The notes beneath the pieces were generated by a model. That model ran no database searches. It was not told the origin of the DNA and worked only from the letters and a program-made list of their open reading frames with translations. The position numbers and the translations under genes were made by a program. Below, one piece after another: positions 19,381 through 30,988 of a stretch of DNA of 64,000 nt. Source of the stretch: Escallonia rubra (Eukaryota; Streptophyta; Magnoliopsida; Escalloniales; Escalloniaceae); contig JAVXUO010001117.1 in NCBI GenBank assembly GCA_033065855.1, positions 186,001 to 250,000 of the forward strand, read 5' to 3'. Position 1 is the first letter of the stretch. Every line of letters starts with the position of its first letter.

Positions 19381-19582
19381 AGACTTTTAGCGACGGAATA
19401 ACTCCGTCTCTAAAAGTCTGTCGGTGAAGATCTATTTTTACCGACGGAATAAATTCGTCGCTTAAATAATATTTTACGACGGAGTTTTACTGACGGATGT
19501 TTCCGTCGGTAAAACTCCTTTTAGTGACGGAATCTATTCCGTCGCTAAACATCCGTCGCAAAAGACGTCTTTTCTTGTAGTG
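19380..19582. repeat. CACTA-1 right subterminal repeat zone
   Basis: Dense copies of TTTTAGCGACGGAAT and TCCGTCGGTAAAA, ending in the inverted terminus TTTTCTTGTAGTG. Confidence 0.8.
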
Positions 19583-19596
19583 TTCTATATCAGAAA

Positions 19597-20454
19597 CTAC
19601 ATTTGGACATGAAATTTGAACACGTTACAACTGCGAGCCTTACTATTGTCATGGCCGCTTGTCTTCTTCCCTTTTGCTAATAATGTTGTCGTTTCTATCA
19701 TTGGTGTGCGAGACGCTGCTACCAATTTTTGTTTTTCTTCTTGTGCAGCTATAGCATAGGATCGACCAAGAGTGGGTAGAAGATCCACACTCAGAATTTG
19801 TGAATGAACAGTTGTGAAAGTATCATCTAGACCCATCAAAAAATCATATACTTTATCTGCCTCCCCCATCGACTGCATTTTTCTTGCTGCTCGACAAGTA
19901 CAACCGCATGAGAAAATTGGAATTGGATTTAGGGCTTGCAATTCACCCCAAACCCCTTTCAATTTTCCATAGTGTATAGAAATAGGCACCTTTTCTTGTT
20001 GCAAGAGCGCAATGTTTTGCTTTAATTCATATATTCTTGGTGCAATTCCTTGAGTGAATCGCTCATGGAGATCTGCCCACAACTCACTGGCTGTTTCAGT
20101 ATAGGCTGCACTGCTTTGGATCTCCTTGGCTAGAAAATTTGTAAGCCAAGACAGAACTATGGCGTTGCATTTCACCCATGGCTGAAAGTCTTGGGAGTTG
20201 ACGTTCGGCTTGGTGACGGAATTGTCAATGAACCCCACTTTGTTTTTTGATTCAAGTGCGGTCATCATGTTTCTTCTCCAGGTAAAGTAGTTCTCTCCAT
20301 TTTCTGTCAATAGATGTGTCACGAACACTAGGCCTGGATGATCGAAGAGATGAAGGTAGTATGGTGAATCGACCTCTATTGCTTTGCCATAGCCAGCAAC
20401 TACGTTTCCCATACCAACCTGATCATCATGCTCTCCTGCCATGGCTGAAATCAA
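19597..20454 (-). pseudogene. Ty1/copia Gag fragment (UBN2 / Retrotran_gag_3 type)
   Basis: A 285-codon frame (likely start Met at 20442) with the copia Gag pattern: HLFDHPGLVFVTHLLTENGE, NYFTWRRNMMTALESKNK, WADLHERFTQGIAPRIYELK and VYDFLMGLDDTFTTVHSQIL. Gag would form the retroelement particle. The zinc knuckle and all of pol are missing. Near 19620 the frame runs into sequence shared with 46991-47035 and then the CACTA-1 target region. It lies directly downstream of a 5' LTR and primer-binding site on the minus strand. Confidence 0.85.
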
Positions 20455-20500
20455 AAGAAGAGGAAAAGAAAACTGAGTTGCGCAAGGTTACTGTAACCTT

Positions 20501-20512
20501 GCTCTGATACCA
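20501..20512 (-). other. Primer-binding site (initiator tRNA-Met)
   Basis: On the minus strand TGGTATCAGAGC follows the LTR end TTTTCA directly. This is the standard plant Ty1/copia primer-binding site complementary to tRNA-iMet. Confidence 0.9.
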
Positions 20513-20772
20513 TGAAAAGAGAAATGATTCTCTGGCTTGATTTTATTAATGCTAGAATGGTTACATATATATAGTACAAGGTTGCTACGATTAAGCTATC
20601 CTAAAATGAGTAAGTCAACTATACAATCATGGGAAGGATTAAGCTATACAATCATGGGAAGGATTAAGCTATACAATCATGGAAATGATTAAGCTATCCT
20701 AAAAGAGTAAGTCAACTAATTATGAACTCAAATGAAGAGGAATTTATGCAAATTGACACCAAATTTCCTCCA
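20513..20772 (-). repeat. Ty1/copia 5' LTR
   Basis: A 260-bp block on the minus strand starting TGGAGGAAATTTGG and ending TTTTCA, next to the primer-binding site. It holds three tandem GGATTAAGCTATACAATCAT-like units and a TATATATAT box on the minus strand. It is inserted at the exon 7/intron edge of a lipoxygenase fragment. No partner 3' LTR was found. Confidence 0.8.
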
Positions 20773-20775
20773 ATA

Positions 20776-21019
20776 GAGAGGAAACCTACCAGTGACTAAC
20801 TAGCTGGTGATAACCAGAGTCATGGGCAAGAACATGAGCCTTAGCAAGCTTCCAAAGCCAGGCACCCGTGGCATCCCAACAAGGCGTGAATACTTGCTTC
20901 CATTGAGCTTTTCCACTAGATGGTGGCCGAGTTAGCTCAATGGCCACTGGCCTCAAGGTGCCAACCGGGGTTAGGAAGAAGAGTGTCCTCGATCCATACA
21001 GCGTTGTGCCTTTGATCTC
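20776..21019 (-). pseudogene. Lipoxygenase exon 7 fragment (copy 2) with splice donor
   Basis: Nearly identical to 35967-36215 of the intact gene. It contains the donor (TCACTG|GTAGG), [16 protein letters not shown] coding and the upstream exon 7 residues as far as [10 protein letters not shown]. At about 21019 it changes into hAT transposase sequence at the same point as the copy at 2374. The copia LTR ends 4 bp away on the other side. It extends further than copy 1 because copy 1 is cut by a CACTA element. Confidence 0.9.
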
Positions 21020-22640
21020 ACTTTCTTTATAAGCCTACTTGTGTCTGTTGCCGTGTAGCACATTTGTTTTGATATTTCTAATATCGAGACCTCCACGTCA
21101 TGCAACTTTAACCTAGGATCCAAAAAAGCGGCGATAGTAAAAACAACAGGCAATTCCGTCCAATATTTTTTGAGCTTAATGTACTCAAGTTCTATTATGC
21201 CCTAATAAGGTCCTATATATATGTCCATTTCGCTTAAACGTTAGCAAATTTAGAATTTCTACAATAGCGATAGGGGACGTGGGATTGTATGTACCAGACA
21301 ATAGAACGATAGATGTATAAAATATCTGCGAAAATTCGGATACGTGTGCAGCCATCTGCCATTCTTCATGAGTTGGCAAGCCTTTTGCGAACATGGTTAG
21401 TAAGCAGTGAATATATACTTCTTTGTATACTATAACATGGAAAAACTTTAGATATGTGGAGTACCACTTATGCACGACATATGTAAGTGCTCTTCTACGA
21501 GGCAAAATATCTTGAACACACAAAGATTTAAATTTCTATATTCTTGGACCCAAACAATTAATATACGCCAACCATACACCTCATTTTCTGAAGAATATCT
21601 CCTACAAAGCCTAAACCATCTTGAACAATTAAATTAATTATATGGCAAACACAACATGAACATGAAATAATTTACCATCAAATATAGTTCTAACGTTCGT
21701 CTTTAAGACTTCAACAGCAGCTATATTGTTAGAAGCATTATCAAAACTAATTCTCATAATCTTGTCCTTTATTTTAAGCGTGTTACATACTTAGACTATA
21801 TTATTAGCAACATTAACTGCATCATATCATGCGGATAGGGAAAAAGTTCAAAAGCGATGATTCTCTTGTTCATAACCCACTCAGAATCAATCCTATGGGC
21901 CTTCATACAAGGATAATTAACTAGATTAAAAGGAGATTTCCAAACATTAGAAGTAAGACTAACTCTATCATCAAATATATCAAATAATCAATCAAGAGTC
22001 CTTTAGCAGCATTATACTATCTAAGTGCATCAGACCGAGCTGTTTTCCATAAACCTTTTTATACAAAGGTTGCAAGTAAGTTTTCATGTATCTAGAGTAC
22101 TTATCATTATCATGAAAATTAAAAGCTTGCTCATCGTGAACAATAAATTCAGCAAGACCGTCTCTTTGGTCTTGCTGATTATAAATAAACAACTTATCAT
22201 CAAAAGGTAACTGTGTTTGGGGTAATGCATGTTAAGATGCCATTACCAGTACCATACGTAAATAATTTTCCACAACACTTACATGGAGCTTTTCGAGCAT
22301 CATCAACTGTAATCTTGTCAAAATGATTCCAATACTGAACTTTCCTTCTTCTTTTTTTTCCCTTCTTTTTCCCCTTTCGGACTTCTGGTGGACTAGAGGC
22401 AGGATTGCTCAGTCCTTCATCATGATGACCCCTCGTCGGGAAAAAATTCCGCCTTGGAGTAATAGTGTCCCCAACCGAGCTGCTTTCTTGACTAAAATGT
22501 TGGGTATCTTGTGAATGTGTATATTCAAATTGTAGAATGCTTTGGTTATTAAACTGAAAATTAGACGGGGTATCTATACCCATTATTGGCAGATCTTGAA
22601 ATTCTAGTGCTTGTGGAGCTGGACGTTTTTGGCTATGTGA
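20971..22640 (-). pseudogene. hAT transposase (BED zinc finger, RICESLEEPER-like), decayed
   Basis: Read from right to left. 22583-22200 has a BED-type zinc finger (YWNHFDKITVDDARKAPCKC, then CGKLFTYGTGNG). 22192-21992 and 21523-21185 hold middle segments (EWQMAAHVSEFSQIFYTSIV). 21153-21030 has the LDPRLKL region before the dimerisation domain. Stops and frameshifts separate the segments, and the C-terminal dimerisation domain is replaced by lipoxygenase exon 7 sequence. The protein would have cut and joined transposon ends; it cannot now be made intact. Confidence 0.8.
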
Positions 22641-23345
22641 TCTAAATAATCATGACATATTTAACACTAAAACTGTTTGACAAGAATGAAAAATAAAATT
22701 AGTAAGAGTAATTAATTAGAAAAGAATAAAGGTAATAAATAATACTTGTAATTGAAAATCGGAGAGGGTTAGTACTTAGTAACAAATAAGAATGATAGGA
22801 AAACTTGTAGAATTTAGATAAGAGAGTGTGAAAAGATTGGTGTGAAAAATAGAAAGAAGAGGGGGTGAATTTATAAATTTTTCAAAGTTCACAAAAGATA
22901 AAAATACCCCTAAAAACTAGACATTTTATAATTGTTGGGAGAGTAAAAATGTAAAAGTGAATAAAATAGTAGTTCGAACCTTGTTGGACGAAAATACCCC
23001 CCAAACTAGCTGTTATTTAGTTGTTGGGGGTAAAAATTGAATTTTTTAAACTTCTAGCCGTTGAAGGGAAGAATCTGACCTTTTTTTTTTTTTTGGGCTG
23101 GACCTTAACCAGGTCAGATCAGGGCCAGACCCAAGCTTCTTGTACGGGCCAAAAGAATGGGCCAGATCTGAGCTTTTTAGGGTCGGGCCGGGCTGTGCTT
23201 TTTTCCAGAATAATTCGGCCTGGCCTTGACGCTTGGTCCTAAGGACCAAGGCCCTCACTGATCACCATGAGGGCCAGGCTGGCCCGGCAGTTTTAGGGCT
23301 GGGTCGGGCTAGCCCGCGGGTGGCCCGTCCCTTTTGACATCTCTA
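21020..23345 (-). mobile_element. hAT transposon remnant with 5' terminus
   Basis: The right end, read on the minus strand, is TAGAGATGTCAAAAGGGAC followed by GGGCCACCCGCGGGC, a typical plant hAT terminus. GC-rich GGGCCGGGC-type subterminal repeats run from 23100 to 23330. The transposase pseudogene lies inside. The opposite terminus is absent; the element runs instead into the lipoxygenase fragment at 21020. Bases 22640-23090 are AT-rich leader with a poly-T run. Confidence 0.7.
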
Positions 23346-24372
23346 CATGAGAGAGTTGTTTGAAATTTGGGCAACTTGTAACTTTTAAATATACGGACAA
23401 CGAATTTCAAATTAACTTAAAAATTCTTCTCTTGATTATATCATCATAATCATTTTGAACAGTCTTGGAGTTTTCTCCTTTAAGCGAAAATAGCTCTAAG
23501 GAGATTGATACGAAGTCCGGAGCTTGTGATTTCTAGAAGTTCAAATACTAGAATAGCCTACAATATATGTCGAAGATAATGAACTTGTTTTCGAAAAGAA
23601 AACAGGTTACAACCGTGGATGTTTCATTCCAACTTATGAAACTTTAGTATAGATAATAAGTTCATTTATGGAAGTTATGAACTGAAAGTCTTGTTTATGT
23701 CTTCTAACTTTATGATGTGAATTGGTTTTGTTTGTCTTTTATGTCCCAATACAAAAGAACATTGTATGTCTTAGTTTTAATAAGAGAATATTCACGTACG
23801 TTACAACTAGTTTTTGATAAATGAACGAGTCCAAGAGCTCGTTTGGCATTTGTTATGCTATGCTAGTCACTTTTGTATAATACAGAATTTTATATGGAAA
23901 AAGTAATTGTGGCAAAAACAGCCATCCACCTGCATATGTCATGACCTAGAATTTTATGTCTGGAGTTCGTCACTAATTCACGTCCTTTTGGAAACTAAAA
24001 GTTGAAATTTTGCATGTCTTGTAGAATTAATGCAAGTCTTGGCATTGTCCTACCGAGCTGGGTATCACGGTCACGGGTTGCCCTCAAGGTTCAAACCAGG
24101 ACCACAACAAGCCAGCATACAATTGTGTACTTATGGTTCATACCACGATTGCAATGGAAAAGACCAAAAATGAAACCATCCAATTGGGTTAGCTGAATTT
24201 CTCTACGTAGAATAGCATTACCATGTGACAACGAAAACGTACCATTGAGATGAGAGAAGAGACAAAAATGAGACCGTCCAATTGCTTTCCTCGAATATTT
24301 TGTCATTAGATTCGTACGATCTAAAAATCGGCTGATGCTGTATGGACAATTAATAGTCCAAGTATATCATTG
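23346..24372. other. No recognisable feature
   Basis: AT-rich sequence, ORFs under 75 codons with no motif, and no terminal inverted repeats that I can see. Confidence 0.5.
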
Positions 24373-24481
24373 GGTACGATTGTGCTTTATACAAACATTA
24401 ATCGCATGAGATAGTGTGAGTTTTATGAGGAATAAACTTTGGCTCCTAATCGGGTTGTAAGAATATTCCTCTAACCGTGTA

Positions 24482-24617
24482 TAGTGATAATGAACAATCG
24501 TTAAATATTTCTAGTGACTTTTCTTCTAACGCTATCAGTTACAATTATTAGCATTACTTTTTTAGTGTCACTAAATAAAAGCTATTAAAAATATTTAGAG
24601 ACGATTGATTGTTACTA
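24482..24617. repeat. Foldback MITE, copy 2
   Basis: 136 bp. The left arm starts TAGTGATAATGAACAATCG, the right arm ends CGATTGATTGTTACTA, and the inner arms carry TAAATATTTCTAGTGAC and its complement. TA lies on both sides. Confidence 0.7.
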
Positions 24618-25013
24618 TATAGAGAGTAGAAGGAAGACTCTTTCAACCGAGGTAGTAATCAATTTTTTTCCTTTCTGAGCATACAAGTACCTTTAATTTC
24701 AAAATGAGACACTCTGCACAAAATTTCAAGGATTGTAGTCTCTTATTAGACACCCGAGCTTGACCTGACACACGGTCACTAGTTTAAAAGGATTGTAGTC
24801 TCTTATTAGAATCAAAATGAAAACCAAAATTAAGAGAATGACCACTGGTTTAAGAAGAATCTTAAACGAGGCCCTAATTTAAAATCTTGGGGTGTGGCCA
24901 CCAGGTACAGTTGTGCTCTATACAAACATTAATGGCCTGAGATAGTGTGAGTTTTACGAGGAATAAACTTTGGCTCCGATTCGGGTTGTAGAAATATTCC
25001 TCTAATCCCGTAT

Positions 25014-25146
25014 TAGTGATAATGAACAATCGCTAAATATTTTTAGTAGCTTTTCTTCTAATGCTATAAGTGACAATTATCAGTATTTTTTTAGCGTCAT
25101 TAAATGAAAGTCACTAAAAATATTTAGAAACGATTGATTGTTACTA
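25014..25146. repeat. Foldback MITE, copy 3
   Basis: 133 bp, same structure as the copy at 24482, duplicated along with it in the tandem repeat. The left arm starts TAGTGATAATGAACAATCG. Confidence 0.7.
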
Positions 25147-25440
25147 TATAGGGAGTATGAAGAAAATTATTTTAACCGCCGAGTTAGCAGCCAAATTTAT
25201 TCCTCTGTGAGCGCACAAGTACCTTTAATTTCAAATGAGTCACTGTGCAAAAAATTTCAAGTTACTATACCTTCTAAACACCCGAGCTTGACCTGACACG
25301 TTCACTAGTTTAAAAGGATTGTAGTCTCTTACTAGAATCAATATGAAAACCAAAATTAAGAGATGTCCCACCAAGGACCGCTGGTGTAAGAAGAATCTTA
25401 AACGAGGCCCCAATTAAAAATCTTGGGGTGTGGCCACCAG

Positions 25441-27324
25441 GGACCAGTCACCAAGGAACTTAAGCTGCCAACGTTTTACACATTTTTGAAGTGGGTGCTA
25501 CATGCACAATTGACTAATTCATTGCACGTGAATTCAAAGGCTGTGCAAGGACTCCTTTCTTCCTGTAATCTAACCAGCCATTGATTTTTTTAGATTTGAA
25601 CAAAGGTGACTGATAGGTGAGTCCACTCTTTCAAATACATCTTATACTGTTGAGTTCTCAATGAAAACTTAATTATTTGAGGTTTTGAAGTTTTCTACCG
25701 ATGAACATTGATCCCAAGGGAAGCGATAATCTTTTGATCTGCAGTTTTATACCCAACGGTTTCACAAGTCCAGCTATTCAATCTACTTTGTGTTAGCAGC
25801 CGTTTCCAATACTGCTGTTCCCTAGTCTTGCAAGAGTAATCTGGACATATAGGAACCATTAACGTATAACGGATAAACCAAAAGTTGAAAGTCAACAAAA
25901 GAATCATTCTGTCATACAAACACAATATATGCACAGAGAGGGATTGAGAAAAAACACCGTCAAGGTGGCCTTTGAAGGATGCCAAATTTGAAGAAAGCAT
26001 GGGTTTGAAGATCAGTTGTTTATTGAAGCTGAAAACTATAAATCTTGTGTGCCAAAGTTCTATATTGTTAACTAAAGAATTTGTAAGGTCTGCAAGAATG
26101 TTTTCCCCATATATTTACCGACTAGAGCTTTGAAGAATTGAGGTGTTCTGATTTATGATGAAACGCCACAAAACTGTATTGATGAGCATATTGTTTGGGT
26201 TTTTTGTTTCTGTAAAGATTATTTGGTCGCCAAACTTGCGCTGTAAAGATCTGGTTTGCAATTTAAACCTTCCATTTGCCCCAAAACATTATTTTTGATC
26301 TGGTTTTAACAGTGCGTTTATAGTTTTGCCATATGAAGTACTACAGAAATTATAGCAGAGCCAATGTTGGTCACTCAAGGTCCGTATTTCTTCTTCACAC
26401 TCTAGAGGCAATGCACTTTTGTCATCTTTTTTGTGACACCTCTAGCGACATTTATTTTGATTTGAACTCAAGAAATACATTCAATAAGAACTTCGGCTAC
26501 ACCTTTGAACCTGACTTAATCCAAATATGATTCAACTGAAGCCTTTGGTAAAACACTCAAATTGGAGTATTTTGCAGCAGAGTTTGATCCTTGTCTTATT
26601 TCACAAGACCGTTATATGTTGTCCTTTATATTTTGCGGCAGAGCTTGATCCTCATCATGTCTTATGTATAACCACATGCACCCGTCAATTTATAACAGAG
26701 ACAAACATGTCGTAGGTATTCATATAACCTTATGCACCCATCAGATTATAATAGGTCTCTCGTCTACCCTTCAATCAAAATAGGTCCCTCTGTTTTTTGG
26801 AGGGACCAAGGATGTTTTTGCGACTATAAATTAATTGTCGCCGTAGAAAACCGACGAATACCCTTAAATGAAACTATTTTTACCTTAAATATGTCATGTA
26901 AAAGAATGGTGATTTGCCATACATCATTCCGTCACTTCTTGACTGTAACTTATGAGATGTGCCAAGATGGCTACATGTCTATAAATAAGTTCCTTCATCT
27001 ATTGCCAAGATCACCCAAAAGCTAGTGAGCAAAAGACTGTTTTAATATCCTCCTTCTTTATTGAAAGATAATATTGAGTGGGGTGTACAAGGGGTATCTA
27101 GTAGGATAAGAGTCTCGGATTTTTTTTTATTAAAATTTAGACCATTCATTTTATACTTGTTTCGATATTCTCATATTACGGATAAGTTTGCACACTCCAT
27201 CGAGGTAGACAAATTACAGTCGAATCACGTTAAATCTTGTGTCCATAATTTTTATTTCACAGTTCTCGTAATTATTCTTTTTCAAAATATAATAATATTT
27301 TTGTTGCATCTGCGAGAGCGAGAC
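25441..27324. other. No recognisable feature
   Basis: AT-rich DNA. The longest ORFs (25695-26000 minus, 26732-27025 plus) show no known motif and no codon pattern suggesting a gene. Confidence 0.5.
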
Positions 27325-28170
27325 TAGGGGTGCAACTTGGGCTGGACAATCTGTGGACAACCTATGCCAGCCCGCAAACATATATGGGCATGGGCTTAAA
27401 ATTTTGGCCCATAAAAAATATGGGCTGGACATGGGCAAAAATTTCTACAAGCCTGTTCAGCCCATGGGAAAACCGGCCCGACTAACTATATAATATAATA
27501 TAAATTATAATATATTTATAACACACACACACACATATGTTCATGTTACAATGTATTTATTTTGTTTCCTTTAGTCATTAAAAATTGTGGATCACATAAG
27601 TTTATGCAATCTCGACCGTCAAACTCTTAACCTAATTAAATACAATTTTTCTTTTGAACTTTCTGAATTCTCAGCTCCACTTCGACAAAGTCAAAGCCTA
27701 AAAAGCCAAAGATATGCTCATATCCTTATCTCTTTTTTTTCAACCAGATTGAGCGACGGTTCTCACTTTTTCGTTCATGTTTAAAGATTTTTAAAAATTT
27801 TATTTTTCCTAAGACACGCACATACACACACTTGTCTTTTTCTCTCACATTTTGTTCCAAATATTTGATTTTTTGCTTATATTAAAGTTCATTTTTAGAC
27901 CTTAATGTACAGTTTTTCATTATCATGAATAAATTTTAGAGTTATTTGGTCAATGATATGTTTCGAAATCATTTTTTTAAAAAAAAGTAATTTGTAACTA
28001 TGGACAACCCGCGTCCAGCCCGTGCCCACCAAAATTTTGAAGGGTTTGGCGTGGACACATATTATTTGGCCCGTAGATGGGCTGGGCTGGACATATACAC
28101 GACTTTTGGAGAGCGGGCTGGTCATGGTCTAACCCTTGAGCCCGTCCATCCCGCCCAAGTTGCACCCCTA
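27325..28170. mobile_element. Non-autonomous hAT element (846 bp)
   Basis: The ends are inverse copies of TAGGGGTGCAACTTGGGC. Perfect 8-bp direct repeats AGCGAGAC flank it (27317-27324 and 28171-28178), the target duplication size of hAT elements. Inside, GGGCTGGAC-like motifs cluster near both ends (27340-27480 and 28010-28160). The middle is AT-rich, with a short CA run near 27520. No transposase. Confidence 0.95.
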
Positions 28171-28323
28171 AGCGAGACTAACAAAATGCTCCATATATCC
28201 CGCTGAGGAGACATAAAAGGAAACGTGAAAAATAGGAGATTGTTGTAGGATATGCTATGGGAGTTCGACCTTCATCCGAATCTACGTTGTTGAAAATCGT
28301 ATAGTAAAAACTATTTGTCTTGG
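28171..28323. other. Lipoxygenase 3' flank (left of the LTR element)
   Basis: Before insertion of the LTR element this stretch adjoined 33503 and so lay about 190-340 bp past the lipoxygenase stop codon. It could include transcribed 3' sequence; no polyadenylation signal is clear. Confidence 0.4.
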
Positions 28324-28967
28324 TGTTCGAACCAACAAATATCATTTTTTTTTCACTAGTGACATTTCTTTAATTAAATGCCACTAAGTGGCATTAAATT
28401 TAATTAATATTTGTGAAAAGGAGATAATGAAACATTCAAATCAGGAAATGGAAGAAACCAAATTCTTAAAATATGTCTCAATTGATAAGGGATAAGTGTG
28501 GTTGGTTACTTATTAGTGGGTGATTGTTTTCTAAGTAGGTAATTATTTTGTAAGCGGATAATTTTTCTTTTAGTGATAATTATTTTCTACAAAGTTTGTA
28601 GTATAAATAATGGGTCAAAGAATGAGTAAGGACATCACCAACAAATCACACAAATGAAGACTTGACTTCAAGTCTTTTTTGTTTCTTTTCTTTCCATCAT
28701 GTTTAGAAGCTCTTCCTATCTATCGGTATGGATTATAGTTTCCAAAGTTGAAAATATTGTGCTTTGCAAACATCTTCAGCATTAATCAAAAGCCTTTTTT
28801 TTTTTTTTCAGTCTTTGTGGGCGCATTCCTTTTAAGTATTTCCATTTTATTGAAGTTTCATGTTTTTAGTGAAGTCCTTAAACCTGAGGAGCAAAAAAGA
28901 TCCCACCCTTTTAATTGATTGTACCACGGGTGCAAAAATCGATTCTGAGTTGCCCACAGCGCAAATA
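28324..28967 (+). repeat. 5' LTR
   Basis: Starts TGTTCGAACCAACAAATATC. The 3' edge is set by comparison with the other LTR, which ends GCGCAACA; here the end reads GCGCAAATA and is mutated. Many substitutions and indels separate the two LTRs, so the insertion is old. Confidence 0.8.
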
Positions 28968-28972
28968 TTAGC

Positions 28973-29783
28973 ATGCCCGGTGGGACACTTTTAATCAGAA
29001 AGTTGGAAATAGAACGAAGGGTGTTCGAAAATATGTTTTCAAGTAATTCCTTGGAATTTCAAGCCCGATTTAATAATTTAAGGGCCAATTTCTGGGTAAA
29101 TTTGATGAAATGTCGTACTTCAGCGTCATTATTACCTAGAAGTGTTGAACCACTTTCTCTTTCATTTGATATGAAGCCAACAGTGGCTGATATATTAGAA
29201 TTTTGGGATGATCTAATGGACTGGATTAATGCAAACCATATCCAGCCTATTCTACCAACAATTTTGGTAGAAACCTCTCATGAGTTATATAGGTTTGAAA
29301 AACTATACTAAAACCTGGATGGGAGTAGATCATCTTTTTTTTTTAGAGGATGTGCAAGATGAATTGGAAGAATGTTGGGCTTTTAGTCACAGAGTTGGGT
29401 GGATGAGGAAAGAAGTTGAATTATTCATTTGCACACTTGTTTGGATTGAAAAGTTACAAGCCAATAGTTATTCCTTGGATATTAAAAATAAAATAATGCT
29501 AAACATGACTGAGACAAGACAGGATTTTTAAGATGGATGTAACCAATTAGTGTCACTAAAAATAACTCGACTACCTATCAAGAGGAGTCGTTTCACAATA
29601 GCCAACTTCAAATGTTATCTCGAGGCAATTCCAAGTGACTTACTGGATAAATTGCGTGAAAAAAGTGTAATGTGGGAAAATTATTTGAATTCATTAATGC
29701 AATTGGCTGAAACTTACACCAAAAGTGGCGCAAGTATTTTTCATAAAATTGATATCATGCAAAAAAATGGCAGAAAAGTTTGA
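28973..29783 (+). pseudogene. Unrecognised internal ORFs, possible gag remnant
   Basis: Three consecutive plus-strand ORFs (28973-29311, 29280-29531, 29550-29783) lie in the position expected for gag, directly after the 5' LTR. They are moderately hydrophilic and partly helical in character, for example DILEFWDDLMDWINANH and DLLDKLREKSVMWENY. They contain no CCHC knuckle. Gag identity is inferred from position only. Confidence 0.35.
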
Positions 29784-30351
29784 GCAACCATGTACGTTCT
29801 CATCTGGGATTGGTACACCAAAATGAGATTTAATGGATATGGCTGGGGGGCAAGTTTGCAAGTCGATTATGGCTGAAAGCAAAAAAGAGTCATTTTCACG
29901 GCGTGTATAGGGAGCCAACCATGGCTATCAATTCAAAATTCCCCACTGTTAGTGAGTTTGAAGCTTTTGACACAATGAAATCTGATAAAGGACATGTATT
30001 TTGGGAGCCAATTGGTGTTACATTTTTTTAAGAAAGATACTCTATTTGGATTTGTGAAGCACACCGAGGTAGAGTATTAATTCAATGGTTATCCAGAACT
30101 ATAAACTTAGTCAAATATTGTTTGTTTTATTTTTCTCCGTGCATGTTGAATTAAGAAATTCTGAATCAATTGGCTTGTTAGTAGCCAATTTTATATGTTG
30201 ATTTGGTTAGTGGCTTGGCCAAAAATGGTCATGGTTTGTTTAAGTAGCTTGGCAAACTGTGGTCAATGTTTGATTCAATTTATTGTGTTAAATCTCGTAT
30301 CAGTAAGAAGAAGTGACTAAGAATATCAATGTTGTCTTCACACGGGTATAT

Positions 30352-30600
30352 GGAGAGCTAAAGCCAATCGATGGCTAATTGATAGCGAAAATGCTTTCAC
30401 TTTAAAGAGTGCAAGTCTATCGATAATGATTGGTATTATCGATTGTGAATATTATCTTGCAAAATCAAGGTGGTGCAGTTTAAGCCAATAGATGGGTTAG
30501 CAATAGTGGAAAATGCAAGGCTATCAATAGTGAAAGGCTATTGATATGAAAAAAATGCTTCCACTTTGAAGAATGCAATGCTATCGATAGTGAAAAGATG
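30352..30600. repeat. CTATCGATAGTGAAAA short repeats in the LTR element
   Basis: Several copies of CTATCGATAGTGAAAA and AGCCAATCGATGG-like motifs. Further copies follow the nested solo LTR at 32730-32800, showing that the solo LTR split one repeat block. Confidence 0.7.
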
Positions 30601-30979
30601 CTGCTTCTTAATACACCCTGATGCCAAGGAAAGTGGGTTCATACATACGTGGAAGTGTCATAAAGGATGCAGTCCAAGTCAGATGCCAGATATACAAAGT
30701 GAGAGACAGTGAGGGTGGAGTAAGGACAGAGAGCAAGGTTTCCCAGATAGGCCATGAGGAGTGGCAGTGCTGTGGAGACAAGGCGAAGGCGAACAAGGCC
30801 GACAGTTGACAGTCCAAGCTAGGGTCCAAGTCGGGGTCCAATGTCACAGTCCAACTTTATGTTCAAGATTATGTCAATTTGTGTTTCTCTCTCTGGAATC
30901 CAACAGTTCTTGAGTTCTAGAATGAGAAAGTGATTTTGGGAGAATAAGCAAAAATCCTCTAAATGAGGTCAAAAGTCCA

Positions 30980-30988
30980 CTATTTATA
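30980..30988 (-). promoter_or_regulatory. TATA box of nested solo LTR
   Basis: The minus strand reads GCCTATAAATAGTGG. Its position between the GC-rich U3 and a shorter downstream part fits an LTR promoter firing leftward. Confidence 0.6.

Larger units (their letters stand above)
13467..19582 (-). mobile_element. Complete CACTA transposon, internally deleted (CACTA-1)
   Basis: The left end is CACTACAAGAAAA and the right end TTTTCTTGTAGTG, exact inverse ends, flanked by TTC on both sides (13464-13466 and 19583-19585), the 3-bp target duplication of CACTA elements. The paralogous region at 46985 has no insertion. Both subterminal zones (13480-13840 and 19380-19582) are packed with inverted copies of TTAGCGACGGA / TCCGTCGCTAA, likely transposase-binding repeats. 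Coding remnants are on the minus strand: TNP2 start at 15037 and a second gene ending near 14091. The TNP2 body has been deleted, so the element is non-autonomous. Confidence 0.95.
24373..25440. repeat. Tandem duplication of about 530 bp containing a MITE
   Basis: The unit starting GTAC(G/A)(A/G)TTGTGCT at 24373 repeats at 24905. Shared landmarks include GAGATAGTGTGAGTTTTA, AATAAACTTTGGCTCC, TTAAACGAGGCCC and GGGGTGTGGCCACCAGG at the unit end. The copies differ by substitutions and small indels, so this is not recent. Each copy includes one foldback MITE. No gene. Confidence 0.85.

Noticed and set aside
13467..19582. CRISPR-like array from regularly spaced AGCGACGG repeats
   Set aside because: Repeats are inverted, irregularly spaced and confined to transposon ends in a plant genome; they are CACTA subterminal motifs.
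25695..26000. 101-codon minus-strand ORF as a small gene
   Set aside because: No recognisable motif, no splice or promoter context, AT-rich surroundings; length is compatible with chance.
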